From Aquatica leii (Eukaryota > Arthropoda > Insecta > Coleoptera > Lampyridae): a stretch of DNA of 64,000 bases. Below, one piece after another: positions 21,808-34,316 of the stretch. A model generated the notes under the pieces. It saw only the letters and a list, made by a program, of their open reading frames with translations. It was not told the DNA's origin and searched no databases. Within the stretch, counting starts at the first letter, position 1; each line of letters begins with the position of its first letter. A program made the translations under genes and the position numbers. The DNA is taken from the NCBI GenBank assembly GCA_035610365.1, contig CM069434.1:124862895-124926894 (forward strand), read 5' to 3'.

Positions 21808-22230
21808 TGTTACGTATTTTATTATTAAAACTAATTTATTTAAACTACTAAAAATATTTTTATTTATACTAAAAATATGTACACTTTTAAATTAACCGAA
21901 CTAATTAAAACTAATAATATTTAATAAAAACACTTACACTAATTTATATCACTTACACGAAAATAAGATAAAGTCCGTGGATAGCTTCACACGCTTGTTA
22001 CACTAAAGTCACGTTTATTTATAAGACGCGTTAACGACTTATTTATCTAGACTTGAATAATCTTCTTAACACTGCAGTTTTCGCATTACGGAAATAACTG
22101 ACATACGATTTGTTTGTTCCGTATTTATACACGTTTTGGAAATTCTTCTAGAGTGTTCCATATCTTTCGATATACGTTCTAGAAGATGGATAACAACTTC
22201 GAGAAGGCTCTTGAATTTGAGAACGTTTCA
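21808..22230. repeat. solo LTR (423 bp), probably Ty3/gypsy
   Basis: Begins TGTTACG and ends GTTTCA, bounded by ATAT on both sides (21804-21807 and 22231-22234), a 4-bp target duplication as expected for many Ty3/gypsy elements. There is no internal coding region on either side, so it is a recombination remnant. Orientation is not determined because the TG...CA ends are symmetric. Confidence 0.65.
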
Positions 22231-22234
22231 ATAT

Positions 22235-22700
22235 TTACTTTAATTGATATAAAATTTGCACAAAAATCGATTCACGCCAATATAATAAAAACCAACTTAG
22301 AACGTAATATGATACTGGATATTACTTACCCTAAATATTAAAAAATTTACACATAAATCAATGTATGCAACGTAAAAGCGACTTTGTACAAAAATAAAAA
22401 AAAAGCATGATGAATAAGGACTAGTAAAATAAGCTTCGCTATAGCAATTGAATTATCATAGTTTTTATTCTAACATATTTTATTTTCTATTGTTTACTCT
22501 TCGCTAGAAAGATTGCACTACGGATAGTGTAAGTGACATAACTTTTTTTTTAAATATAATAATTTCCATTTTGCAGTATGTTATTAATAGAGAGGCAAGG
22601 AAAAATACCAATATAGGTGGCATAAAAGGCATATAAAATCTGCAAAAAAACAATAAAAAAGGTACTATTAACATTTACAGTTTATTTTTTTGTTTTACAA
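22235..22700. other. AT-rich, no gene
   Basis: Contains further degenerate copies of the short repeat described to the left and the probable 3' flank of the hAT element. No terminal repeat recognised. Confidence 0.35.
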
Positions 22701-22706
22701 TGTTTA

Positions 22707-24495
22707 TTAAGTGCTATTATTTTCAAAACCACAAATCAAATATTTTTTAATACTTTGACCAAGAAGCTGTTGTCTTTTATCATTTAAAATATTTTTATAG
22801 AAGGAAAAAGTTCTTTCGACATCACAAGATGTTAGTGGAGCAAATTTTAATGCCGATGTTTCTGTTATTGTTAAAAATATTTTCTGTTGATGCTTCATGA
22901 CCTCCCCTTTTTGAATCTCAGTCAGTTGTTTCAAGAGGTCAAATGAAGTGATTTTTGATGTGACGGAATCCAAGTTTTGATTAATTTTTCTTCCTATAGT
23001 CCCTGGACATGCTCTTATAATTGCTCTTATTCTTTCGAATGTAGCGAAAGATTCGGTCATTGCGGTTTCGCTTTTTTCTAGCTTCCTTAATTTGTCAGGA
23101 ATGCAGGAAAAGTGTGTTTTTATAAAAACTGGTCCTCTCTTAACAGCTTCCTCATTAAAAGCTTTTTCAGATTTAGCAATTGCTGCAGAGGCCGTCTCGT
23201 AAAATAATTCAACCACCTGAAGTAAGACAATTCAATTAATGTATAAGACAATGTCAGATTATAGTATGAACTTTACCTCTTTAATTATTTTGAAATGTGT
23301 GGCATAAAAAATGCAAGCAGATAACCAATTTCCCTATCTTGTTATGATAGGTTCCGGTGGAAGTTTAACATCTAGAAGTTTTTCTTCATATGCCCTTACC
23401 CGTAATGGTGTTTTCACAAAAACCTGAAACAAGATCCAATAATCAAAAAGAGAATCTAATATATTAGAAATTTTTACCTTTTTGGTGGTAGAAATTAATT
23501 TGTTTACTATTGCAAACTCGTATCTAATAAATGCACACACCCTATCTATTTCATGTGCTAGACAAGTTAAATGTTTTAAATTCGGATAAAATATTTCTAA
23601 TACATGAGCGGATTTGATCATATAAGGTGCTGCATCGGTTACGAATAAGAGAACCTTTTCTTTTTTTACGCCATTGGGATACAGAAGTTCTACAAACATA
23701 AAATAATATAATTGTAATTAATAGATAGGATTATATTAATCAATCATTAAAAAAAACTTACGTAAACAATCATCGAAAAAATTTGCAGCTGTTTTGTGAT
23801 TGGTCTGTGGAATTTCTTTGGATGCTAGCAAATAAGCTTTTCCTGGTTCTAGTTCAAACAATTTACCAATTACAAAATTTGCTATATATCGAACTCTGCA
23901 ATCGGTTGTTTCATCAACCGAAGTCCAAATGTAATGGTCCCCAATGACGTTATTGTCTGTATTTTCTAGAAAAAGTAAAGCAGTATTTTGAAAACTATTA
24001 ATACTTTAACTAAACTGCTTACCGATTAGTAACATATGTCTAAAAAAATTTTTCTCAAAGTCGATTCATCTGGAACAACTTGTTCGATGTATTTTTCGAG
24101 GAAATTGCGAAAATTTTTATTATCTTTTTTTTTTAAGAGGAATTTAAGCCGACACCAATGCTTCGCACAAATCTAGAGCAAAAGTTGTTTTTGATGGGCC
24201 AGGTTTATTCTGTTGACATTCTATAACGTTTTTTAACAATGGTTGTTTCTTTTTTTTTTAATATTTTTTAAATGTAAACCACTACCCAAGTGTTGTTTTA
24301 CATGGTACTTTTTAGTAGCACCGATCTACAATTATACATATACTAGTAATTAAAAGCATTAGAATTAGGATAATACAAACTTACTGATTTTGAACAAACT
24401 TGACAAAAAAGGTTTTTCTCGTCGGTTGTTAAATTATTGTCCAATTTACTCCACTTGTAATTATTTTCAAATTTTGATTGTTTATTAGGTGTCAT
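22707..24495 (-). pseudogene. hAT transposase with BED-type finger (CGGBP1/ZBED-like), six exons
   Basis: Exons inferred on the minus strand: 24495-24385, 24325-24023, 23965-23762, 23689-23478, 23423-23277, 23216-22707, all with GT-AG introns of about 54-72 nt. Exon 1-2 gives a BED-like finger (CQVCSKS + IGATKKYHVKQHLGSGLH). The catalytic core includes IWTSVDETTDCRVRYIANF and LLFVTDAAPYMIKSA, then LKHLTCLAHEIDRVC. The C-terminus carries the hAT dimerisation block (SCDVERTFSFYKNILNDKR). Lesions: TAG at 23336-23334 where TRWGNW is expected (Trp codon lost); stops near 24155 (EALVSA*IPLKKKR**); a one-base frame error near 24040. Terminal repeats were not found. Confidence 0.85.
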
Positions 24496-25440
24496 TTTTT
24501 AAAACCTACTCACAGCACAACAGCAATAGACTATCACAGTGTGACAATATCACAGGTATTTATAACAAACAAAGAATATTTTGGTCAATGTGTTTCAGTC
24601 ATTACCCTGTTAAAAACGACGAATAAAAACGGATAAAAACAAATAGAAAAATTAATAAGTTTCTATTTGTCGGTATAAGTTCTATCAGAGTTTATATGGA
24701 AGACTATGTTCACTCTATTAGTTTCTACCTGAATTTCCAAAATTTAAATGTATTAATAGTTTTCTATTGGATCCTATTAGTTTATTTTTACATAGAATTT
24801 CGTAGTTGTATTAGGTTTAATAGGGTTCCATATGGTTCCATTTGTGTTTCAATTGCACATGCGCTGTAAATTAAATATTCGTGATTTCTATTAGTTCCAA
24901 TTAGGAAAGTAACATAAATTTAGTAAAAAAATGCATATTTAATATCACAACTGTTAATCGTGAGAAAAAGCATTAAATCTGGAATTAACTTTTCTGTGAA
25001 TGTGAAATGTGCAATTAAAGTGTGTACAATTTGATTAGGATTACTGACAACGTCGCCATGCTTCATACAGGTTTGTTAGACACCGTTTATTAATAATTTA
25101 ATAGCTTAACCACGCTGAACGAAACTTAACCTCAAAATTTAACTTTCATCGCTTCTCGCGCGTTTTTATAATTTACATTTTTATTTAGGGTTGATCATTT
25201 TGTTAAAAGTTTTAAGTGTTTATTCCAATGCAGTGGAAAGGTAAGTTCTTTTTGTTGCATTTAAAACAAGTCAAAGCATTTATTGTTTATTGTTTATTGT
25301 TTGTTTCAACAGGGCCAGCCCCATACAATATATTACAATGATTTAGTATGTATGCACACTAACAAAATAAAAACATATTTAAGAAGGAAAAAAAACTCTG
25401 ATAAACAAATTATTATTGTTTTAAACATATAAGAGTATAC
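24496..25440. other. no gene; AT-rich
   Basis: 24600-24910 holds several loosely repeated TTCTATTAG / CCAATTAGG-like words, without clear periodicity. 25010-25320 is less AT-rich, but I recognise no gene or RNA. Confidence 0.35.
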
Positions 25441-25441
25441 T

Positions 25442-25442
25442 C

Positions 25443-25500
<58 letters not shown>
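25442..25500. repeat. (TA)n microsatellite
   Basis: Uninterrupted TA dinucleotides, about 29 units, next to the 3' end of the Penelope-like element. Confidence 0.98.
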
Positions 25501-25503
<3 letters not shown>

Positions 25504-25592
25504 ATTTTAGGTTTTCACGAGTATAATTATTATTAATAAGAAATGATTTTCGGATTGCTTCTCGTGTTGTGTTTTTATTATTAGTATTAAAA

Positions 25593-25628
25593 CAACGTTT
25601 CGGTAAAATAACATTTACCATTATCAAG
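25593..25628 (-). other. hairpin with hammerhead-like core, degenerate
   Basis: On the minus strand CTTGATAATGG, a stem-loop (GGTAAA...TTTACC) and then CCGAAACG imitates the CUGANGA - stem II - GAAA arrangement of hammerhead ribozymes, which occur in Penelope-like elements. Two core positions differ from consensus, so activity is not expected. Its position 3' of the Penelope coding end fits. Confidence 0.35.
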
Positions 25629-25704
25629 TTTAAATTTAAATTTAAAAGTAACAGAAAATAAAATTAAAACGTTACAATTAAATTAAATTAATTTGTCAAT
25701 GTCA

Positions 25705-26325
25705 TTATTTTGTCTGACTTCTTGTCACCGGTCGATGTCGTACTAGATTCGTAATTACGTTTGATGTTATAGGTTGACGGGCATTGATTGTAGTTGATGA
25801 ACTTACTCCTACTTTTGTTTTGATAGATGACAATACCGTTTTCCATATTTTGGGCAATCTTACACTATCATCTCTTTTGTTTAAACTAGATGGTCGTTTT
25901 TCTATTTCAATTGCTTCTCTTGCTACCCTAGACCAAAAGTGTTCAACACTTGCTAGAACTTTAGTGTTGCTGAAGTTAATTGAATGTCCTGTTTCTTTAA
26001 CATGTTGGGCTAGAGAAGAGAAGGGAAGTTCTTGTCTAACTGCTAGTTTATGTTCCTCTACCCTTGCTGCGACTCGTCTATTTGTTTGACCAACATAAGT
26101 CTTATTGCACATACCACATGGAATTTCATATACTCCTTGTGCTTCTAGTGGTATATATTCTTTCGGAGATTGTAACATAGAGCAGATTTTCCTATGGGTA
26201 GTAAATACAGTTTTAATGTTATATCGTAATAGTATTTTGCTAATTTTATCAGTTATGTTTTTAACGTAAGGTAGATATGCTTTTGTTAGTAAAGCCTCTT
26301 GTTGGGATAATTGTTGTAGATTGTG
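25705..26325 (-). pseudogene. Penelope-like element, C-terminal RT edge and GIY-YIG endonuclease, 5'-truncated
   Basis: Minus strand from about 26325 reads LTKAYLPYVKNITDKISKIL, then RYNIKTVFTTHRKICSML (the RT-to-endonuclease linker of Penelope). The GIY-YIG domain follows: GVYEIPCGMCNKTYVGQTNR, R for the catalytic Arg region and EEHKLAV, then AQHVKETGHSINF. It ends at 25705 with RHRPVTRSQTK. This terminal part is open, with no lesion seen. The RT domain proper is absent, as in the usual 5'-truncated copies. The 5' limit, near 26330, is abrupt. Confidence 0.9.
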
Positions 26326-26329
26326 GCAC

Positions 26330-28430
26330 CATTTTTAGCGGCAACATTGTTGAACAGTGCGATATCGTAACAAAATAAATGTACTAAAATATAACTTGCG
26401 TAACTCATTTTGATTTAATAAAAACTTGATAATGCTTTTTGATATCAGTTATGTTTTTGTTTAATTATTTAACTTAAAACACTATACTATTTGATATTTA
26501 TTAACAAAATAATCAATTAAAATATTTTAGATAGTTTTTATATTGTATGTATCAAAATTATTTCTAAATTAAAAAAATATAATTTTACAAAGATTAATTA
26601 ATATTAAATGTTCAATATTTGTTTTAATTAGTTTTTCCTAAGCAATAATTTATGCTTAATTTAGCGTAGGAACTTTAACTTGTATATTATTATCTATTTT
26701 AAGTTTCTTGTAGTTGAAAATTGATTTTTGTAAATAAAATATATTAGCACAAAAACTTATTAAACAAAAAATAAACAATTATTGTTGTTTAAAGTATTAT
26801 AAAGCGTTAAGAAGAGTATTTTTTAAGTAAGTTTAAAGTAGTAAGTAATTGTTTTACTAGTCATTTTGTTAGCTATTTTATGAAATTTTTACTGCACTTA
26901 AAAACAACCCTAAATCATAGTACTATCATTTCCATATTTTATAGTTTTTATTTTTTTTTCCAATATTTTTTATTAGTTGTTGATAAACTGAAATGTACGA
27001 CGTTTGCTTTCAAAAACTTTTAATTGTGATTCATCCGTTCAAACAACAGTTTTTTTTTGCTTTTAATTTGTATTTTCTGCAAGATTGAGTCTAATTGAGT
27101 TTCTTTCTGTTTCTGTAGCATACATAAACGTCGCGTCGTTTACTACTTACTTTCTATAACTTAAACTGTTGTTACGGTAACTGTGGTGCTGTTGCATATA
27201 ATTAAATAAATTAAAAAATAAATAAAAGATCGTAATATTTAGTACTATAAAAAATTTTGAGGTTTAATAATTTTCACTTAGTTTATAGTCGAAATTGTTT
27301 AGTTTTTTTCTCTGTTCTTTTCATCTTAAACACAGGTGGCTAGCCAAATTCATAACAATGTCCCTAGAACTAGACACTAGCTTAAGTACTTCCAGGTTTT
27401 AGAATTCCAGTTCTTTCTTGAAACATCCACTTTTTAATCTTGTTTGCTAATTGTTTCACTGTTATAATATTTTTTAGTTGCATGGATATCTGTTTAAAGA
27501 TGCGAGGTTCTATAAATTGTATTGATTTCTGACCCATTTTCTTATTTGGTTTTTGTTATACGGTTTTCCTTTGCTTTATCATGATTGTGATTTATCTTTT
27601 TTGTTATTAAATTGGTATATAAGTATAAGTATATAAGTATAAGTATATAAAAATGATATTTTTTGAAAATTTTTAAAATTTAACATTTTTTTTTTCAATG
27701 TAAAAAGTAACTTTAAATTTAACAATCAAAATTATATTTTTATTATAAAATGATACTACCATATTGGAAAACCTAACCAAATGTATATTATTTACAGTTA
27801 TATTTGACTTTTCTTGAGCATTCTATAGATTTTTAATGTAAATGAACAAAGATTTTTTATTAAATACTAAAATAGAAAACATCAGAGACAAGTTGTAGAA
27901 ATTTAGAAATTGACAGCCGCATTCTAAAAAGTAGTTACTTCTTTAAAGTTGCTAGACGTAAACATTGTCCACAAAGAAAATTTGCTACATTATTGATAAA
28001 TGTAAATACAAATTTAATATTAAAAAAATGTATTTTTAGTTTTGTATTTTTAAACTTTCTGACTTTTACCTTTACTTTTTTCAGTATTTACCTTGATCCT
28101 TTCTGGTAATTTTGTACGTACAAAACATTAGAAAACAAAACGAACACTACATCTAACGTTTCTTATGACAAAGAATTGATGAAGATTTATATTAAACCTA
28201 CAATTTTAAAATTATAATTATTTTAATCAAGTACTTAGCAAGATACCCATTGATGAGTATACAAATCAATACACCATAATCTGCCCTTCTAAAAAGTATT
28301 AACCGAAAATTACACTTTTAAGAAACTCAAAACACAGGATTATTTATTAACAGATCAAAAACTTTACTACTTAATTTCGTAATTAATTATATTCATGCTT
28401 TTGTATTTTTAATTTTGTTTTAAGATTTGA
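26330..28430. other. AT-rich intergenic, no gene
   Basis: About 2.1 kb of very AT-rich sequence. Only a short ATAAGTATAAGTAT-type repeat (about 27615-27650) stands out. No coding similarity seen on either strand. Confidence 0.5.
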
Positions 28431-28600
28431 CGTGAAACTTGACATTAACAGATAAACCCCCTAGCTCCAGCAAACCCTAACTCAGAAACTAGTGCCCTAA
28501 CTCAAAAATTTAAATATGAAAAATAGGTCGAGACACCCCTAATTTGAAGCGTCTTTCAAGTTTCTATGCGACAGTAAAAAGAAACTAAAATTTACGCAAC
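28430..28600 (-). repeat. inverted copy of the ~255-bp tandem unit
   Basis: Its reverse complement matches the unit of the array at 28916-30010, including the block around GAGTTAGGG..TTGCTGGAGCTAG and the GACGCTT..AAATTAGGGGT block. Confidence 0.7.
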
Positions 28601-28619
28601 GGAACCAGGGTCTCTGGAA

Positions 28620-28765
28620 AAATTTCGTCGACGCAATATTAAAGAATGTCGTTAAATTACGCCATATATTTTCCAAAATGTAAGGAAACGTTTAGAGCAG
28701 AATTTGTATTACTGTATGGAAGTTGGTGGCGCACAATTTGAGCATTTGTTGAACTAATAAAAATT
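28620..28765 (+). pseudogene. mariner-type transposase C-terminal fragment
   Basis: Plus strand reads ITPYIFQNVRKRLEQNLYYC, then MEVGGAQFEHLLN, the characteristic C-terminus of DUF4817-type mariner transposases. No other part of the protein is present nearby. Confidence 0.65.
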
Positions 28766-28915
28766 TCTTCTGACGTTGAATTTTGATGTTTTAAATTTTT
28801 CTACACTTTTAAAATTTTTATAAACTTAAAAGCAATCATGCACACACGTAGAGAATTAAGAGACCATTAAAATCAGGGTTACTCGACCACCTTACTAAAA
28901 TTTTTGTTTTTGTTG

Positions 28916-30010
28916 GGGGTTGTTGGGGCTAGGAGGTTGACCTGACAAAATCAAATTTGACGCCAAAATGTGTCGTTCAAAAAGTCAAAAGTGGCGTGTT
29001 TTAGGATTTTTTCTAAACAACACCTCCACCTTACGTAATCTAGAGGGTTGTTTTTTATGGGGACAAAAAAAAATTATAAAACTACTTTTGGCCTTGCTGT
29101 CGTATAGAGAATTAAAAGACCTTTTAAATGACAGGTCGTTTAACGCCCTTTTCTTGAATTAGGGGTTGCTAGATCTAGAGGGATGATGTGTCAATTTCAA
29201 GTTTGATATTTAAAGTTGTCTCCTAAAAATCAAGAATCGATCTGTCTGAGTGTTTTTTTAATAACTTAGTCTCCCCACCTTAGTTAATCTAGAGGGTTGT
29301 TTTTAATAGAGACGAAAAAACATTAGAAAAAACTATTTTCAGCTATGCTGTTGCATAAAGAATTAAAAGACGCTTTAAATGAGGGGTCGTTCGACCTCCT
29401 TTCCCTATTCAAATTCTTGAGTTAAGGGTTGCTGGAGCTAGGGGGTTGATGTGTCAATGTCAAGTTTGAAATTTAAAGTTGTCTTTTAAAAATCAAGAAT
29501 CGATCTGCCCGAGCGTTTTTTTAAGAACCTAGTTAATCTAAAGGGTTGTTTTTAAAGAAGACGAAAAAGAATTGGATAAATTAATTTTTGGCCATGCTGT
29601 CGCATAGAGAATTTAAAGACGCTTTAAATGAAGAGTCATTCGAGTTCCTTTCCTTATTTAAATTTTTGAGTTAGGGGTTGTTGGAGCTACGGGGTTGATG
29701 TGTCAATGTCAAGTTAAATATCTCAAGTTATTTACTAAAAATCAAGAATCGACCTGTCAAAGCGTTTGTTAAAAAACTAGTCTCCCCCACTTTACTTAAT
29801 CTAGAAGGTTGTTTTTCATAGGAACACAAAAAAATTCAATAAAACCACTTTTTGCCATGCTGTCCTCATAGAGAATAGGAGGTTTTAAATGAAGGTTCGA
29901 TCAACCCCCTTCCCTTATTTAAATTCTTAAGTTAGGGGTTGCTGGCTTCAGAGGGTTGATGTGTCAATGTCAAGTTTGACACTTAAAGTTGTGTCCCAAA
30001 AGTGTCCTAA
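28916..30010 (+). repeat. tandem array, ~250-263-bp unit, about 4.3 copies
   Basis: Anchors GGGGTTG(C/T)T at about 28916, 29162, 29425, 29674 and 29935 give spacings of 246, 263, 249 and 261. Each unit carries GTTGATGTGTCAATGTCAAG, AAAATCAAGAATCGATCTG, TAATCTAGAGGGTTGTTTTT and a TGCTGTCGCATAGAGAAT block. Units have diverged. No conserved ORF runs through them. Confidence 0.85.
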
Positions 30011-30317
30011 AGCTGGGATGTTTTTTTTCAAACACCCACTCTATATAAGCAGCATGATAGAAGTAAAATATAATCATATACTACATACAGTTTAATTAAA
30101 AACGAAATATTTACTAACTGGCACCTTTACTATTTAATTTATATGACAACAATGTTGGGTGTCATTTACTATTTTAAACATGTATTTTTATACAAATGGG
30201 TGCCATTTGCATCATACAAGTCGATATGCCACAATGACATATATTATCAAAGAATTTATACACCCGGGTGTCTGTTATGCAATAGTCATGGTGGGTGCCA
30301 CATAATTCAACACTTAC

Positions 30318-30318
<1 letters not shown>

Positions 30319-30366
<48 letters not shown>
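30319..30366. repeat. (TA)n microsatellite
   Basis: About 24 TA units next to the left end of the subterminal-repeat element. Confidence 0.98.
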
Positions 30367-30371
<5 letters not shown>

Positions 30372-31724
30372 TAAGTGTTATTACGAAGCCCAAAAGTGCA
30401 TGTTATATGTATAATACGAAGCCCGATACCTACTTACGAAGCCCGATTTTGGGCTTCGTAAAAAATACGTGTATCTTAGTGTTGTAGATAAAAAGTTATG
30501 ACTTATGGTACAATCAACTTTTTTTTTTCTTAAAAGGCTTCTTCGTAAAGTAGACCAGATACCTAAAAATATACACGTTTAGTTCGAGTCAAACGTTGTA
30601 GATAGCGCACGAGTTTCAATGTATATACAATGGATATATTTGTTCGATTGTTCCGAAGCCCGTAGTGCTTTCTGTGTAATACCAATCCCTTAAATGCGGC
30701 AACGCTACAAAAAATGATAAATGTACATAAATATGTTACTAACAAATGATTATTTAAAAGTAATACCTCTTGCAAGCGAATATTGATTTATATCGCAATA
30801 AAATGCAGAAAAAGTTAATGTTTAATTTTTGCAGCATCTTCCTTATAATCATTTATGACTTTCTGTTTAGATGTACCTGAAATACTAAGAACTCAAATTT
30901 TATTACATTCTAAAGATGTTTCTACAAACAAGTACTTATGTACCACATTTTACTTATTATTTTATTAAAACACATAATTTGCTCTTGCAACTGATCTTTT
31001 AATATAGGTTTGCTAAAACATTTGATCTCAATGGATAAAAGACAATCTTTACTCTAGAAAATAAACGATTTTCGCAAGACTAATATGTTTACATTGCAGT
31101 TTACTTACTCCTTGCTGTTCAGTATTATAATTGTTTAGAAGTACATCTATTTTTGTATTATTTTTATTTCTTTTTTGCATACAGATAAGTCGTTTTGTCG
31201 TTTTATTTGAACACATTCAGAACCGAAATCTGGAACCGGATAAAACCGGTTCTTCTATTACAATATATAGGTTCCGATTCCGATTTTACACTGAATTAAA
31301 ATATAAGTCCAAATTCCGGTTTTGGTTCCATCATGATCAATCGATTCCGATTCTTATTCCGGTTCTTTTTGGCTCCGGTCTAATCCGTTTCTTATGCATC
31401 TTACAGATTTAGTATGTTCAGATTTTAGTGTTTTATTTTATACATCATTTAAAGTAAAAATAAAATTTCTAAGTTTATATTTCTTGTATATTTAAAAAAA
31501 AACAAAGCTGCACTTTTACTGTTCTTAAATGTCAAATTCAATTTTAAACAAATTTTGGGAAAAAATGTATAAAATAACACAACTTACAATATAATGAAGC
31601 TTATTTTATTCAAAAAACATAAAAAATAATCAAAGTTGGTTATCAACATTATCACCATAATCTTTATTAGTCGTCGGCCAAGATTTTATATAATAATTAA
31701 ACTCTAACTGTTCTCCTTTAATGT

Positions 31725-32600
31725 AACTCATTATTTTATATTATTCATTTTCTGCTGATTAATTGATACTGGAGCATAATAAGCTTTATAGGTAAGAACC
31801 TTCGAGTTTTGATTTTGTTTTAATAATCTGAATGTATGAGAAATAGCTTCGTCTAAACACTTAAAATATCCTGGAAATGACGCATTGTAGACAAACTGCA
31901 TGTATTTTGAAATGGCGAAACTTTCATTTACTTTATCTGTGACCGTTTTTTTATAGATTATAGGCAACCAACTCTTAAAATCAAGTATATCTTTGTAAGC
32001 AAAATAATGTCTATCGTAAATGTATTTTTTTCTGGAATTTTTAATGATTGTTTCAGACTCCTCGGGAACATATACACTCTTTTGTATCTTCTAATGATAC
32101 TTTTAACAATTGCAAAATCCCTGTCGTAGGCCAAAAATGAATGACCACGCAATGGAAAATAGTAGTAGATCATTTTGAAGCGATTACTGCTTTGTAAAAC
32201 CATTAAAAATTTACCATCGTGTTGTTTTTGTTTTTCCCTGGACAGCCGTCAGAGAAAATGCGTAATTTTTGAACTTCTTTGGGTATATGCTTAATATATA
32301 CCTCATTGGGGCCTTTCAAGGCTTGACCCTAGTGATACATATAGAAATGGCCAGCATTCGTCTTTAAGTTGTGTATTGTAAAAGAATAAACACAAAGCTG
32401 TCTTAAGTAGAATATTTCTTATATTGTCATTCGCATTCACTGCACAAGTCTACTTGTGGTCTTCTAAATCTCAAAGAGTAGTTTTCATTGAAGTATTTCA
32501 GACAAAGTTCGTATTTAACTTTGTTTATCAATTCAGGATACGTTTTAATAAAAAGTTCAAACATAGTCTTCACGTTAAACTTTAAGTCCAGATACCGAAT
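31725..32600 (-). pseudogene. transposase-like protein remnant, family unassigned
   Basis: In broken minus-strand frames I read, from the N-terminal side, LRFRRPQVDLCSECE (near 32470) and PNEVYIKHIPKEVQKLRIFS followed by DGCPGKNKNNT (near 32300-32240). Then come YYYFPLRGHSFLAYDRDFAI (near 32170) and VYVPEESE-like sequence, and a C-terminal part from 31967 to 31731. The combination of RRPQxDxC, SDGCPGKNKN and RGHSFxxxDRDF recurs in a large family of uncharacterised insect and cnidarian repeat proteins. I infer a DDE-type transposase but cannot name the superfamily. Confidence 0.6.
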
Positions 32601-32649
32601 TTTTTGGTAGAATAATGTAAAATTTTATAAGGAAAACATTCAATATCCA

Positions 32650-34140
32650 TTTTAATTTTAAGGTTAGTTTCTTCTTGATTTTTCTTAACAAACTATTGAA
32701 AAAAATCAGTTTTTGAATTCAAGACGCTTAAGACGTCTTGCAATGAATCTTGTTTCAATTAAACATTGCAGGAAACGTGTGTTTCTCATTTTTCGGCTTC
32801 TCGTCGTACAACTTTGAAATTATTAGATTTTTTCGGACCTCTGTAAATTTGTTTGTACATTGTATTTTGCAACTACAAAAGTTTTCAGTACAAGGTTTAA
32901 AATTTTATTAATACAAAGCAAATCAACGTTTACATGCATGGAGATCCTGTTTCTTTTCCACAGCTTTTCCTGATAAAGCAGTGTATGATTTCCCATATTG
33001 ACGTGCTAATTTTATTTTATTAACTTTTCATTTTTCTGGATTCCTACGTTTTTTAACATTTTATGTTTTATTTTTTTTTAGCTACTATCAATTGACGACA
33101 TTGCTTTACTTTGCTTTAACACTTATTTTAAGAACATAAACTACAGCAAAAAAAAACCACAAGAAACACTGTCGAACAATATAAAATACTGGCTAAAACA
33201 TCTGAGCATAATCATAAATCAACCTATCTGTTGAGAGCAAAAACAGTACAAGTACAGGACTTGTACTGTTTCTAATCTCAATGATAGAAAGAGAGCTCTA
33301 ATATGCGCCTTAAGAATTTGGATTTAGTATTGGTTTTCTACTCATTTAATGCAGATTCAAATTTAAAACAAAATGGCTATGACAAATGAAAATTTAACAT
33401 TTTGGACTTGTACTGTTCTTAATCTCACTGATTCAATTAATCTATCTAGTTTATGTATGTGTATATGTTTTTGAATACTTAACGAAAAGAAAAGATCAAC
33501 GTTGTGAAACTCTGTACATATGCATTAACTAGAATCAGGACATAGAATGTTAAGCTTTTGCAGTTTTCTTGGTTAAGATTATAAGCGACTTTTAGCTTAG
33601 ACCGCGTTGTAATTAAACACCCAGACTTGGTCCTAGTCTCTGACCTGTTACATTTATTGTGGCACTACTAGATCATTTTCTCTTAGTTACTACGCTTGTT
33701 TTTAAGACAGTACGTTTGATTTACTAGTAACCAGTCGATAAGTGATTTATTTACCGTTCTAGAACGGTAAGTACAGGACAAACAACGTAACAACGCCTAG
33801 AAAGCCAACTAGTTTGAACAAAAATAAAAAATCCTTACGTAGCATGAAAATATAAAACGTCATTTTGACGTTCAGTAAGATAGTGTATTAAGATTAAAGA
33901 AAAAATGTTTCTATCGTGCAAAAAATAGCATAAGCATCATAAGCCCTTACTGTTCTTAATACTTAATTTACTATTCATTGATGCTTCTACACTTTTTGTT
34001 ATTTAATTTATAATAACTATGAAATTGTAGTCCGGAAATCTGACTTTATTTGTCGTAAATATTGATTTTAGTGAAGCAAACCATTGTCATAATTCAAAAA
34101 TACAACTGTAAAACACAAGTAAGTTAAGGCACCGCTATAA
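32650..34140. other. AT-rich interior, small hairpin and repeats
   Basis: An ACAGTACAAGT...ACTTGTACTGT hairpin sits at about 33245-33270. GGACTTGTACTGTT..TAATCTCA..GAT recurs at about 33258 and 33403. No gene recognised. Confidence 0.4.
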
Positions 34141-34142
34141 AC

Positions 34143-34316
34143 ATGCCTAAAGAAAGAACTTACTTTGCATACTTGATCAGAAAGCAGAATGTTTCTGAAA
34201 TTTTACAATTGAGTCCATGTACACAACGAAATTATGTTTATGCACCAGTTAACATAACCTACAATCCAAATGTTACTAATAATTCAATAAGAAGTTCTGA
34301 AAGTAATGATATGTAG
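34143..34316 (+). CDS. small ORF (57 aa), hypothetical
   Basis: ATG at 34143 to TAG at 34314: MPKERTYFAYLIRKQNVSEI and onward, with a basic start and a Ser/Asn-rich end. It could be a first exon of the element's second gene or chance. I do not recognise it. Confidence 0.25.
   Translation: MPKERTYFAYLIRKQNVSEILQLSPCTQRNYVYAPVNITYNPNVTNNSIRSSESNDM

Noticed and set aside
28916-30010. Possible CRISPR-like array
   Set aside because: Units are ~255 bp and diverged with no short repeat/spacer pattern; this is a eukaryotic tandem repeat.
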